From contig NMRA01000900.1 in assembly GCA_002633005.1 (NCBI GenBank), positions 41,496 to 105,495 on the forward strand: a stretch of 64,000 bases of DNA, read 5' to 3'. The notes below the pieces were generated by a model. The model worked only from the letters and a program-made list of their open reading frames with translations. It ran no database searches and was not told where the DNA came from. How positions within the stretch are numbered: position 1 is the first letter of the stretch; each line of letters begins with the position of its first letter. The position numbers were made by a program, and so were the translations under genes. The stretch comes from Phoronis australis (Eukaryota; Phoronida; Phoronidae). This document shows, piece by piece, positions 48,285 through 59,805 of the stretch.

Positions 48285-49034
48285 GTAAGTATCGTCAACG
48301 ATTAGCGACACAGTTTGCGTACTGGTGTTGTAGCTTTTTTTCTAAAATCACTGTAAAGGTTACGATCATTGCCTTTCTGCAGACCACGTCGTAAGAAATA
48401 GTCCAATCACAAACCTTCGCTTCGATTTTGGAGCTTACATGTAAGTAGTAAGATACTTTAGGTATTGAATTTCCTAAATAACCAAGAATGTTTTGAATTT
48501 CAATTTTATTCATGAATTATGTGTTCTACTGTGATAAAAGACATAGTGAAATAACTTAATCGGTGTTTTACTAATAATATAATACCCAGTTGTTCATTTT
48601 CTAAAAAATCTTCAATCTTCACAAGGGTGCAGGTATTTCCAAAAACGGGGTTTTGGCCTTGAGATTTCTATTATTATGTTACTTCATTATTTTGGCTACG
48701 ACAGTAAGTTAAATAAAATAAGGTTTGATAGCGTTTATTGACGAACAAGTCGAATCTACAGAAACCGGAAAACGAGACGGGATCTGGGGAAAAACCTTAA
48801 TGAACACAATGGCGTAATCACTTTCCTCTCTTCTGGGTACAATGGAAGCTGGACAACAATACACGACTTAAAGTAGGCCTATGGAGTACAGTAGCTCGAA
48901 CAACGTTTCAACCATAATAACAGTTAAACAACAACGCAATAAACACTTATAACTAAGCATAGTCTCTGTCTAGCATGTCTCCGTCTTATCTGCCACGGAA
49001 ACAGAACTTAAGGAATGAGTACACGGTCCACTGG
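48238..49034 (+). repeat. Duplicated segment, copy 1
   Basis: This stretch and 63203-64000 differ at only about ten positions by eye, including a few one- or two-base indels. It covers the end of EGF exon 27, its intron and the right-hand LTR of the Gypsy element. The copy at 63203 is cut off by the window end, so the true length is unknown. Confidence 0.92.
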
Positions 49035-49048
49035 CGCTACTCCATAAT
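48698..49048 (-). repeat. Right-hand (3') LTR of the Gypsy element
   Basis: The first 117 plus-strand bases match 54367-54484. On the minus strand this part contains an AATAAA poly(A) signal (within tcaataaacg), as expected for the R region. The remaining 230 bases would be U3; its outer edge near 49040-49055 overlaps or abuts the last stop codon and is uncertain. Confidence 0.65.
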
Positions 49049-49480
49049 TTAATCACTATCGTGCCATGCGGGGGGTTTGCGGTTGCGATGAGAGCTCCGT
49101 AATGTGGTGGCATCCTGTGAAACGGCGTCGGAGCTAAGGACATCTTTCTCATCCGAAAGCTGAGGGATATCAGCCCCTGGATCGACTGCTCCGGTATCTA
49201 GGGTTGGTTCAGGTAGAGGAGGAGTAGTGATCACCTCCGGCAATGGAGGGGCTATGAGCGGTACCTCGGGCAGGCAATCCCCCGGGGGATCATGCACATG
49301 AAGATCGTAGGGGTCGTGGCTAGTAGGGCTAGGCATTAGGTCATCGTCGTCACAGGCATCAAGCTGAGCTGAGGCAAACAACTTAGGATTTGAAGTCGTG
49401 GAAGACACAGGGATGCAGTCTGATACACGTACAGTGTAAGTTTTACTGCGGAACTGGGAGCGAGTGAACTTACGCAGCTC
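49049..49480 (-). pseudogene. Gypsy integrase C-terminal tail
   Basis: An open frame of 119 codons (49049-49408), Pro- and Asp-rich, ending in SHRNRKPPAW, the kind of basic/aromatic tail found after the integrase of these elements. A stop near 49485 separates it from the upstream integrase segment. Confidence 0.7.
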
Positions 49481-49639
49481 ACACCATTAGTCAGACACAA
49501 TTGTGACGAGGTACTTCTCGCGGGCCTTTGTCTTGTCACGATCAGCCTTTAGGATTGCCAGCTGACCAACAAAGAGTCGTGCAGGGTTATGAGCACGACC
49601 AAGGGACTTTGACCAGGCACTAGGGAAATGGTTGTCAAT

Positions 49640-50560
49640 ACGGCATTGCTGTTGACGGAGGATCACTTCCCTGTCGGCAATGGGTAGTTGACAACCTGTG
49701 ACTTTATCCCGCTGTGTTCACAATTCACGAGAAGACAAACCATCGCGGCGGACCAGGGACTTCATATTGGACGTGTCATTGGCGAAAGTTGCAGAGGACT
49801 CTGGCCCGCCCTCTGGAGATCAACGCAAGAGTTCCATATGCCCAACTCACCAACTGCATGTTCAGCCACAGGATTCTTATTCACGTTATTAACTTGACCA
49901 ATGTCAAGGTGAATACCACGTGAAAGTAACATCTGGCCATTCTTTAAAGCAACGAATCCAGGAGCCGCGTCGACTCGAACAGTTATTCCGTTTTCAGTAA
50001 GAGGGCATAATGCAGAACAAAGAATAACTAGAATGTTTCTAAGTTCATCATGAGTCTCATTTTGGATTAGGCAGGTTAACGTGTATGAAGTGACAGGCTC
50101 CCTAATAACAAAGATGAACTGCCGATGACGTCGCATAGTTCCAGCCGAGAATGACGAGCCGACAACGTCGGAGGGTAAGGGAAAGCAGACTGGGGTTGGA
50201 AATAGGCAGCTATGGTTATGACAGACTGGCAGATATGACAGGCAGAAGTGACAGCGTCAATGACCTTATCGATGTTAAGTAGAAAGAAGTAGCGAGTAAA
50301 GATACGCTTCGTTTGGTACTTGAATGGATGGCCAAAGCGTATGTGAATGGCTGTGAGTAATCCATTCAGGACGTGGCGTGGCACAACGATATGTTCACGT
50401 TGGGGTTGGAATGGCTCAGCTGACTTAACAGCTAAGACGCCGTCGTTGGCGATTGAGACCATATTGAGATAACACCTGACAACTTTGATTTTGCTTTGCT
50501 TACGCGAAGGACGAGTACTCTTAGACAGGTGGGCATGACTTTGGCGAAGGTCTGTGCATT
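49640..50560 (-). pseudogene. Gypsy integrase, frameshifted
   Basis: The N-terminal part carries a His-His-Cys-Cys zinc module (HIRFGH through CHICQ). The core then continues in another frame after a shift near 50110, with VRVDAAPGF and NKNPVAEHAV, corresponding to the second Asp and the Glu of the D,D-35-E centre. It is not functional as it stands. Confidence 0.8.
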
Positions 50561-50679
50561 TCTGTTGGGTCAACAGCCAAGCTGCGCCGCTTGTGAAGGG
50601 CATACGCGTGGCGCTCTGAAGAACATCATCAACCGACAAGCTTTGAGCGACTGAATCTTCCAGTTCGGCAATGAACTTA

Positions 50680-51368
50680 CATACCTGACAAGAGGAGTCT
50701 TGGTAGGATGTTGGGTTTCTGCTGGAGAAGTCGGAGGGGAGGTTTGCTTCACCGGCAATATGAGGTAAAGAAACGCCATAAAGGCTCAATGTAGATAGAA
50801 ACGTCGATACTCGAGCGCTAGTTTAGAACTCGCCTCGCATAAGTTTTCCGTAGGCCTGAACGCATGGACAACTGTCTGTCAGGACGTGGGTGGGATTAGA
50901 GGCCTGGATGATATATGACGGACTGCTGCACCAATATACAGAGTATCAAATTCGCAGTGTTTGATGTTTAGGCAGCTTCGCATTAAAGAAGCCAGCGAGG
51001 AGAAGTTCCCCCCCCCTGCGGAGGTACAGGGTGGCACCCAGGTAACGATTCTTCACAGAACTGTCACTCACAACGAGCAGATGATCATCAGGCATGAATA
51101 TCACCTTTGTGTCTTTGAGAGCAGACTGGGACCTCTTAAAGAATTCCGTGAGATCGTTGGACCAGGAGATGCGTTCACAAAACTCGGGTCGAGCCACGAC
51201 AGCTTCAAGCGGGTCGAGAAGAGAGGCATAGCCAGGGAGAACACGACTTAGCATCTTAAAAGTCCCGATATAAGATCGGAGACCGAACACAGTTGTGGGA
51301 GGCTCAACTGAGGAGAGAGCTGAGACCTTATGGTCACTGGCCCGTAAAGAACCCTGGACCATTTCCAA
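50680..51368 (-). pseudogene. Gypsy RNase H and connection region, broken
   Basis: From 51368 the frame encodes the connection segment ([19 protein letters not shown]) and an RNase H-like DSSVKNRYLGATLYL. A gap of stops and frame changes lies between 50946 and 50790, after which the domain ending (HIAGEANLPSDFSSRN) resumes. Confidence 0.8.
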
Positions 51369-52081
51369 CCAAGGACGGTGTTCGACTTAGAGAAGATGAC
51401 GGTTTTCTTGGCGGACAGACGCAGGTTGTTTCGCCGAAGAGCCTGGAGGTATTGTCGCCAACGTTGGAGCACCTGGTCAGGTGAGCTTCCACCTACATAC
51501 AGATCATCTGCGATTTTGGTGACCCAACCTTGCTGAATAAGATCACCCAGAACTCTGGACATGAGCTCCTCATGACAAGTCTCTGATCCCGGCATCCCCA
51601 TTGCAGATCGAGTGTAAACGCAAATGCCTATAAATGGCGTAGCAACACCACAATATTTCATTTACGAATGACTGAGAGGAATCTGGTAGAAGGACTGCAA
51701 TAGGTCAGATACTTTGAGTTCAATTTTCCGATGTCGCGTAGGACACTGTTGGGGCTTATAATAGCGGGCAACCTCTCCAAACGAGGTAACAAGCCGACTA
51801 CCGCCGCTTGGGATTTTGGTGAGGAATGAGATGTTAAGATATTCTACATGAACTTTCACCTGTTCTGGCCTGGCGAAAACACCAGCTGCCTTGAGCTCAT
51901 CAAATTGTGTCTGAAATTCAATAAGAGACTCGCGCTTGTATTGGGGAAGTCGGCCTTTCTGTTGAGGAGGGAGAGTAAGTCTAACATTCACAACAGCCTC
52001 TATCTTCCCATTGTACTTAGAAACGACAGGGTTGAATACATCATCGAATTCAGCGTATAGCGATTGGAAGGGGTTCCGCAT
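51355..52081 (-). pseudogene. Gypsy reverse transcriptase, interrupted by a stop
   Basis: The frame starts at 52081 and is open to a TAA at about 51660, then continues in the same frame. Motif A reads SDLLQSFYQIPL and the active-site turn reads IADDLY (Asp pair at about 51503-51508), the variant typical of this invertebrate Gypsy group. A frameshift near 51355 separates it from the connection domain. About 25 residues expected before motif A seem to be missing. Confidence 0.85.
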
Positions 52082-52394
52082 GTCGCCAGGGATGAGTAAA
52101 TCAGGGTAAAGCTGGATGGAATCAAAAATGGTGGTCTAGTATGGGGGCCTGGAGGCGGGGTGCTAGTGGCGGATGTAGTAGAACCTGTTACACGGGCGGG
52201 TAGCGACTCTGAAAGTTATCGTACCTTGCAGATGTGTTCGCCAAGTTTAATTAGCATTGGTGAATAAGCATTGTTCTTTACACGTAGAGTCTGGGCGACT
52301 GCGGAGATTTCCTGTGGTCGTGGCCAAGCCATCTTAGGGTCGAGTGATTTATTGAGAGGGTTATCCAACCTAGATTCGAGCGCCCAAGTGGTAT

Positions 52395-53050
52395 CTAGGG
52401 GGGATCAGCCGGTGTCGGTAGTTCGATGTACTGGCCGGGGAGAACGAGAGAACGCTTTAGGCAACGCAAGAGAAGAGACTGGGTAAGTCGTGCAGTGGGT
52501 AATATCTTCTTGGGAGTACTGACACCGTAGGGGACGGTATCAGAACCAGCAATTACGATCTGGGGGCGAACACCAATGTCATTGTAGGACATGAAGGGAT
52601 TTCCAGCTAAAACGTCAACATCAAGCTGGCGAACCACCAAAGCATCCAGACGAAAGTTGTGAGAGCCACGTGTAAGCCCGCAGTGGATCTCGCCAACAAC
52701 CTCAAGGGGGGTAATGCCGTCAGCCTGGCGGACCATCTGCGAAGCGGGGGAAATAGTCATGCAGTATAACGATACGGGAGACTCGTGCACCATTTGAGTA
52801 GTAGCACCAGTGTCTAGAGTGACTTGCATGGGATGATCCTCTAAGAAGGCTTTCAAGACAGGAGACTGCATAATAGTGACACGTCGACCTGATTGGATGT
52901 CAAGTGACACAAAGCCACAGCAGGCGTGGGCAGCTTCGGTGGACGGTTCGTCGTCAATATCAGCGTCATCGTCTTCAAAGTCCGTAACCCGGCGAGATCT
53001 GGTGATGCTACGCTTATCGCTGTCAGGTAGGAATCTGCAATCCTCAAGGT
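52395..53050 (-). pseudogene. Gypsy aspartic protease region
   Basis: An open frame of 171 codons. LDTGA at about 52800-52817 is the retropepsin active-site triad context, preceded by an acidic linker. The following residues fit a retroviral-type protease of about 100 residues plus linker to the reverse transcriptase. Confidence 0.85.
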
Positions 53051-53051
53051 T

Positions 53052-54015
53052 GTGGGAAGACGATGATCGGCCGGCGGTCTTGCAGAGAATGCAAGAATAA
53101 AACTTTCTTCTGCGACCAGAGCCCGGTCTCTAATCTCTGTACTCGAAACAAACTCGAAACTATTTTTGGAAATTTCTCTGGTCCTTTTGTGCGAACTTAA
53201 GATAATTGGTTATCAGACTGTGCTCGAATACATTATAGTTTATGCATAGGAGGTTCTAGTTCAAGTTTGCCCTTGAAGACCCTTATATTCGTGCTACAAA
53301 CTCTAGTAAAAACTCGAAATTTCGAGTTCAAACTCGAACTTATTGCTTTAATATTGGATTTAAAAACTGTAAACTAAGGGCAATAAATTATCTACGAAAG
53401 TTTTAGTGTACTCGAGCATAGAATAATAGACACTTATCTTGAGTTTGCCCAAAAGTAGAGTAGAAAATGCCAAACCTAATTTCGAGTTCCATTTCGAGTA
53501 AAAAGATTGGAGGCCTGGCCCAGGAGGTACACCAGTGCGCATCACACGGGTGTCCTCGATAGTCCAGAGTTCTTCCGGGAGTGAAGTTAGTGCGAGAGAT
53601 ATTTCCGTTTTAATCGAAGCCAGTGTGTTGTTACGAAGCTCAGCTCCATACTTCTGCTTGACTAGAAGTGGCAAGCCCGGTTGAACAAGTCCAAGCCGTG
53701 TATACATACAATAACATTTTCCAGCGTCGGGGTCAAGTCCTCCTCATAATCCACGGCGGCTCTATGGTGGGCAAGGCCGCAGTCAGGTGAGAGGAGATTG
53801 TCTTCGAAGAAGGCTGCAGTCAAACGTTGGTAGAGGTCTTCGGGACGCTCGTCGGGTTGCAGGAGGATATTGCAAAGGTCTAAAAAATGAGCGCCGATTG
53901 AGGCAAAGCCAAAGTGATGTCTGATTTTTTGCCAGTTGTCAGCCAGAGACACCGAGTTTTTGACTATCGATTTCCGGGAGAGGACGGGGCAGTAGTTAGC
54001 CACTTGTCCGAGCAT
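53052..54015 (-). pseudogene. Gypsy gag, split by a nested MITE
   Basis: The open frame from 54015 encodes a gag capsid-like segment (ADNWQKIRHHFGF, then DERPEDLYQRL). A frameshift near 53700 follows. The frame then runs to the nested element at 53140-53500 and resumes beyond it with a zinc knuckle (CILC, then His and Cys). An in-frame TAG lies just after the insertion. Confidence 0.8.
53140..53500. mobile_element. MITE nested in gag, TA target site
   Basis: The ends are near-perfect inverted repeats: tactcgaaacaaactcgaaa at the left, and tactcgaaatggaactcgaa at the right read on the other strand. The interior has more copies of the cgaaa/tttcg words. The element is 361 bases, AT-rich and non-coding. 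TA at each edge fits a Tc1/mariner-type target duplication. Removing it with one TA leaves the gag frame in register, which supports these borders. Confidence 0.85.
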
Positions 54016-54366
54016 AACGGTCAGTCGCTAGGCAGCTTCGACGTCGGTGCCTTCATCGACGAGACCTCGCAACGGGTAGGCACTGGTTTTCTTGAACCAC
54101 TTAAAAGTCAAAAATGGCTCGAAGGTTTTGTATAGACTAAGAGTATAAAAGATTTTGCCTCCAGTTCTCATACGCGGTGATGGTCTCTGTTTTAGTTAGA
54201 GACCACTGTTCGGGGGGCGCGTAAGGCCATGTTGAATGAATGTTCCGGATCCAAAAATGTCAATTACTCACGTCATAGACTCAAAAATAACAAGTGTCCT
54301 TGGCTTGTTGTCACAAGACTACAGTTGCATTAGAGTCTCTTCGGGTGGGTAAAAGCAGCTTCCATC

Positions 54367-54484
54367 ACGACAGTAAGTTAAATGAAACAAGGTTTGATAT
54401 CGCTTATTGACGAACAAGTCGAATCCACAGAAACCGAAAAACGAGACGGGATCCGGGGAAAAAACCTCAACGAACACAACGGCG
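54367..54484 (-). repeat. Left-hand (5') LTR remnant of the Gypsy element
   Basis: It matches 48698-48814 at roughly 90 percent, including the AATAAG/AATAAA-region words ttattgacgaacaagtcgaat. Beyond 54484 the similarity stops, so most of U3 of this LTR is missing or replaced. Confidence 0.75.
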
Positions 54485-55507
54485 CTATGAAAGTGTTTTT
54501 ATTTCACATTCATGTACTGCTAAAGTACCGTAGTACCGATGCTCAAAATAACAGAGACAGGAACCAGTTTGTTTATTTATTTTGTCTAAAGCAATTTGCG
54601 ACGTTTTATAGCGCAAATGGTACCCTTTCTGAAAATTGGGCAAAGCACAATACATTTTTAAAAAATGACACAGGCTTTCGAGCGCTCCTAATTTTTCTGA
54701 TTCACCAGCGTTTTTGGATTGTTTCTACATTTATTACTTTTTTATCACACCACAAATCAAAAGACTTGCTATTTAACTTCACTTCACTGGAGTGTCCTAT
54801 GGTGTTATTCACAGTTATTTCACATCCATGGGTACCAGTTGTTCTTCAATGTTTGTGAAGATGCTTCAAATCCAACACCAAACGTGTTTTTTGTCATCCT
54901 AATTCATCGGAGGTGTTGGTTGGGGTGTGTTACCAACTTAAAGGGGTGTCTGTAGTGAAAGTATGACTTATTGGCATCAGCGATATTGTCTGGGGTTGCA
55001 TACTGAGCAATCGGTATGTTCTCAAAGATGTACAAGTATCCAGTGCACATTAGTCAAGACACTGACTTATAAACTCTGTTTCTTGTAAACTGCAGCATCT
55101 GTCGCACTAAAGAACATAATACAGTCCCTTACCAGATCAAACTTCTTAAACATCCGGGAGCTAAACAGTGAAATTTCGCTTAGAACCAGTATCATTATTA
55201 CGTTGGTTTAGTGCCCGTCCCCTGATGACTACAATCCATGCGGTCTTTTAGGTTTGGCTTTATTTCGAAATTTGTTTACGTAATAGTAGTCTAATATACA
55301 AAGTGGTTTCAGATGTTTTAAGGGCATTGGATTCAGTAACTTATCAACGTGCACAGGACTGATATAACGTGTCAGAGTACATGCACTAATTTGTGTTGTT
55401 TGAATTTCATTTGAAATCAGACTACCGCAAAAAACAAGATTCGTCCTTGATAAGCGTTTGTGACAGCGACAGTTTTGACCTCAGTTTTGAGCCCGTGTCA
55501 ATTTCAG

Positions 55508-55690
55508 AGGTCACGTGCCTACCACCAGAATCCATCCCTTACGGCAACGTCGTGGGTAACATTGGAGCTAAATACAGTGTTGGAGATATTGTCAACTACG
55601 AGTGCTCGAGCTTTCACCATCACATATCGACGCCAGCATTTGCCAAATGCTTAAAAAGTGGCAACTGGTCAACTTTACCTTTTTGTATTC
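55508..55690 (+). CDS. Exon 28: sushi (CCP) domain 4
   Basis: Sixty-one codons, phase 1 at both ends, donor gtgagt. VTCLPPESIPYGNVV, YSVGDIVNYEC and AKCLKSGNWSTLPFC give four cysteines and the Trp. It is the first exon after the 7.2 kb intron with the retrotransposon, and continues the phase pattern of the EGF run. Confidence 0.93.
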
Positions 55691-58244
55691 GTGAGTACCG
55701 TGTAGCTTGGAAATTTACGTGTACACGCCATCCAAGCAATCCAACTTCACTCAGTTATGCAGAGTCCCCTAAGGAGGACTAGAAATTCATTAATGTGTGT
55801 TTTGCATTGTTTGCGATACGCAACGTACATGTACTTGGAATCTGTTCAGTAGAGTTCTATCAAAATGGTATTAGAAATTCTTCAATTAAGAAATGAGAAC
55901 TTGTGAGAATAACGAAATTGCTATTGTGTTCATGTCGCTACCTGTTTTTCTTATCATGGCTAAAGCCAAAGGTGAATTTTGTTACTTTGCAATTGGACTG
56001 GATGTGAAAATTTGCGATGGTTTCCATCATTGAGCGCAGTCATTAACTGAAATACGAGGAAAGTTCATTTAAGATTCCCAGATTTGTTGAGGTTTCCTCA
56101 CAACGACAATGTTAAGGAACTGCATCTTTCGTTACTTCAATGTTTAACAAAACGGCGCTTTTCACAGTAAGCTAATGACTGCCAAATCGTGCATCGGAAA
56201 GTATTGTAACGTACATTTTAGTGGCTTTCACTTTCTAAAAATCCACTGGCTTTATTAAAGGATATTAACGCATATATCGGTGATTTCTGTCCATCCCCAA
56301 TCTCTCCTGTGACGTACACGTGCAGTATTCAACAGAATACAACGTGCTGTCTATGCCATGAGTTTGTCGTTGGTATGACCTCTGGCTGTTATGAAGTTTC
56401 TGGTGTGAGTTAAGTGTTATGGTTTCAGGTGCCACCGTTGACTAGTCGTACCTGCCGACATATATTTGTAGCTTACCCAAAGCAAAACGTGTACGGTGTC
56501 TCGACGTGGCAACTTACACTGGTTGTCATTGTCTATAGAATGTGTCGAGGTGTCGCCATTCTGTCGTAGAAACTTCATCAGATAATCCACTGCTGGAATG
56601 TGAACTTGTGAGAAGTTCATTTGATAGTTCCCATGAAAACATTTGCTGCAAATATTAACTCTGAAGAATAACGTTACTTTAAAGGGTTAATGTTAAAAGA
56701 GTTGACTAGAATCGTTTAAACAGCTTTGACGGGAGATATTTCGCCTCACGCATTAACTTGGGATCAAATATCAATCATCAGCAACAGAGGAATGTAGCTT
56801 ACCTGCCTATAGACATTTGTCATTTCAACGAAGATTTTTATGAAATGGGGGAAGCAATTTCAGTTGTGGAAACTTGATCTGGGGAGTTGTTGGAGGTCCC
56901 TAATTAAATTGTGTTCATGAGATGTCCTATGCGTATTTACCGATTTTTCTCAGTTGAAAAATAACTGTTATTACGAGACATGCAATCACAGCGGTGGCTA
57001 TTGCGCCGCTTGTGGACGGTAACTTGTTCGTGTGAAGGGTAGAAGAAAACGTCTTACCCGGCCACAAATGCTTGTTAGCTGCAGTACTCCTTCCAAGGAT
57101 TTCAAACGTAGTGGTCTGAAGCTATCCGCTTGGACACTTGTGTACTTTGGGGAATCACTGGGCTCTGGTTTGGGGAGTACATGTAGAAGGGAAGTGGCGT
57201 GGCCAGGATTGCCTTACCTGGGACATTATTAATTGTCCAGACAGTGGTTTACTCAGGGCGACCAGTCGAGTGGAAGCAGTGGTGACTATGGATATTGTCT
57301 GTGAATACTTACCTTCATTGCAAACCATCAACATGTGCATGTATCAGCAGTGGAAGACCGTGCCCTTAGCCCCTCGCGCAAGCTGAGCCCTGACTGCACA
57401 AGTGCGATCACTGACCTGAATGGCATTGCCTGTAGTTTTTTTATTTCACAAAATCGATCTCATGGACTGTGGGGGTTTTCTTTCCAATGGACACTAACTT
57501 GGCTTAAGCTATTGTCACCCTTCTCTGCTCAACAAATGATGTAAGGACGTTTTCCTTAAGCGTTTGGGGGTTCACGAGTGTCACAGAAAATTATATAAAA
57601 TATAGTATTTTGAAAATAGGTGGTTAAATTTGTTGCTCATATCTATTAACATTACAAAATCAGTGTAGCGTTTCGTCGACAAAAGAATTTCGCTAAGTAA
57701 GCCTCTGTTATCACGTGCTTCGCCGCTACTACATGGCAGTATTTCGGGAAGTCGTGCGTACTCTGTTTTAGTGTAAGTACGAAATCGGTGGTTTTATAGC
57801 ATTATTTTTGCTTTATATTCTGCCCTTGGTCATGACATGAAAATATTTTCCTGTTATGTTTTGAAGCTTTTGCCGGTCTCAATATGGAGGAATTGACCAA
57901 CCAACACTGGGAAACCTGTTTGCCGTTGTGTCTGCATTCAATAGAATTTGTCGAAAAATATGGAGACTTATTAACTTCATGTTTTGATGTCATGGCCCAG
58001 GAGAACGGAACTTGCGATGCTGAACTACTTTTGCAGATATCAAAGGGTTTGCTTCCAGTAAGGGTGTCATATTTTTTTTTTGTTCACTTATGCCTCTAGT
58101 GCACCTTCGGGGTGGCCTTTAAAAAGTCATTTTTCAATCGCAAAAGTAACTGACATTATAATGTACTGAATACCCTTGATTTTTGAACACATTGTATTCG
58201 TTTTACAGTTTTTGATTTGGGTGAAGTTGTTGTGTTCTGTGTAG
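55691..58244 (+). other. Intron 28 (2.55 kb)
   Basis: No exon here fits the phase of its neighbours. Two stretches look partly coding: 56954-57018 (cysteine-rich, CYYETCNHSGGYCAAC) and 57867-58057 (MEELTNQHWETCLPLCLH and so on, 63 codons to a gtaagg donor). Both have phase mismatches with the flanking exons, so I leave them out of the gene. Confidence 0.5.
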
Positions 58245-58339
58245 GTATGGGTTTCTCTTGCGACTTCGAAGGCGAATTGTGTGGCGATTTCCTTGCCCAG
58301 TCGACTAATGACGAGAGGGACTGGGCATTTCTGTCTTGC
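58245..58339 (+). CDS. Exon 29: second MAM domain, part 1
   Basis: It enters in phase 1 and leaves in phase 0 at gtgagt, the same phases and the same 95-base length as exon 13. FSCDFEGELCGDFLAQ and ERDWAFLS match the MAM opening with both cysteines present. An alternative in-frame acceptor lies 36 bases upstream at 58208, which would add 12 residues. Confidence 0.92.
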
Positions 58340-58990
58340 GTGAGTAATCTAATTATTGACAGGATGGATACACCGAATGAAGATGGGGTCCCCCTAAGTA
58401 GAAAAATGTCCCCGATAAGGAAAATTGTTTATGTTGAATCACTGTTTACGCTTTTTCCACACTCACTGTAAGTAATTTAGTGTAGGAACTATACATAAGC
58501 TCTCAAGGATAGAATAAAATTTGTCGCAGTCATCTTCACAGTACATGCGTGTTTTCATGTGTCTTACCTTCCACCCAAACCTATGACAGCCGGTATCTTT
58601 CGAAAAGAATACTCAACTCAGCTCTGGTGATTTCAACCAATTGTCTGCTAATGCGCCATTGGCGGTAATCTTGAACGATGTGTCAGAAATTGGATATTGT
58701 GGTTCTCGGTGTGCGGTTTTACCCCCCAGTTGTCGTGTAATTCGCTAAGTGAGTAATTCTCAGCTTGTTCGTTTCAAAATGTACCCGCCAAACTTCTGGG
58801 CGTTGTTGGTTTGTTAAACACCAGCATTTGGATTAATAGACTTGGATATCTAAGTCGTGTCAATATCTTTTGAAAGGCCAAAACTGGGTTTGGTACTTTT
58901 AGGTAGTCTTGTCATTTCGTTACTATCGATACCTTTCACTTCTGTCATTTCTAGTTTAAGTTGTGTTCGAGAGTATAAAATACATGTACA

Positions 58991-59142
58991 TGGGCGTATC
59001 CAGGATTTTGAGATAGGGGAGACAGGGCTGAGTGTTACATGTAGCTAGGATTTTGTCCGTCAGACATTCGCACCACCGTACTGTTAAATGGAATCTAGGA
59101 AAAGTTTTAGGGGGGTCATAGCCCCCTTGCCCCCCATTCAAA
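58991..59142 (+). repeat. Short dispersed element, family A (plus, internally deleted)
   Basis: It starts ggcgtatccaggattttgag, jumps to the internal word attttgtccgtcagacattc, and ends in ttttaggggggtcatagcccc. About half the length of the 39077 copy. Confidence 0.6.
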
Positions 59143-59210
59143 TAAATTGGTTTCTGATGTGGTCACCAAGTCAGTTACATGGCTTCTAATTCTGCATCAG
59201 TTTTCATGCC

Positions 59211-59352
59211 CAGACAATACTACATACCAGACAATATTACATACCAGACAATACTACATACCAGACAATACTACATACCAGACAATACTACATACCAGAC
59301 AATCCTACATACCAAGACAATACTACATACCAGACAGTACTACATACCAGAA
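59211..59352. repeat. 17-bp satellite, about eight copies
   Basis: The unit gacaatactacatacca repeats head to tail with a few substitutions. It is in intron 29. Confidence 0.95.
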
Positions 59353-59805
59353 ACGTTTTGTCAAGCATACCTTCCCACGTTAACGTTTCACCAGCAATAA
59401 GATATACATGTAGACATTAGATAATTTAATTTTACCTTGTAGCGTTGCGTTTTTATGTAAACTGTGCAGCTTCGGAACAGGCGGGAAATGCATCGGCGTC
59501 TAATTATAGTTAAAAGATGCCACACGTTACGCAAAAATGAAATCCTCGTGTTGATTTACAGGAAACCTGCGTGACTGCCATTAGTTTCCTGCTCATTTGC
59601 GTTTGTTCCCTCTGAGCTGTGGCTTGTGTTGGGAACATCAGTCTATGGTTCCCTTTAAGCTTAGAAAAATGATGTCTAGTTGCTTCTACGCGTCAAATTG
59701 TTCAAGACTTTGCGCCGGTAGATCAGTTGTAACATGGCGATTTTATTGTAGACGCGTGTTATACATTAAGCTTCTCAAGGCCAATCGTTTTTTTTTGTTT
59801 TTCAG

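Larger units (their letters stand above)
48698..54484 (-). mobile_element. Ty3/Gypsy-type LTR retrotransposon, degenerate, antisense in intron 27
   Basis: Read on the minus strand, the order is LTR remnant, gag with zinc knuckle, aspartic protease, reverse transcriptase, RNase H, integrase, C-terminal tail, LTR, the Ty3/Gypsy order. Reading frames are broken by several frameshifts and stops and by a nested MITE, so it cannot make its proteins. The two LTR remnants (48698-48814 and 54367-54484) differ at about eleven of 117 positions, so the insertion is old. It lies opposite to the host gene, the orientation that disturbs splicing and polyadenylation of the host transcript least. Confidence 0.92.

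Noticed and set aside
56954-57018. Cysteine-rich open stretch CYYETCNHSGGYCAAC after a ctcag acceptor
   Set aside because: It enters in phase 0 but the preceding exon ends in phase 1; in the required frame there is a stop at the third codon.
57867-58057. Exon-like stretch MEELTNQHWETCLPLCLH... with a gtaagg donor
   Set aside because: It enters in phase 1 but leaves in phase 0, incompatible with the MAM exon at 58245; no known domain.
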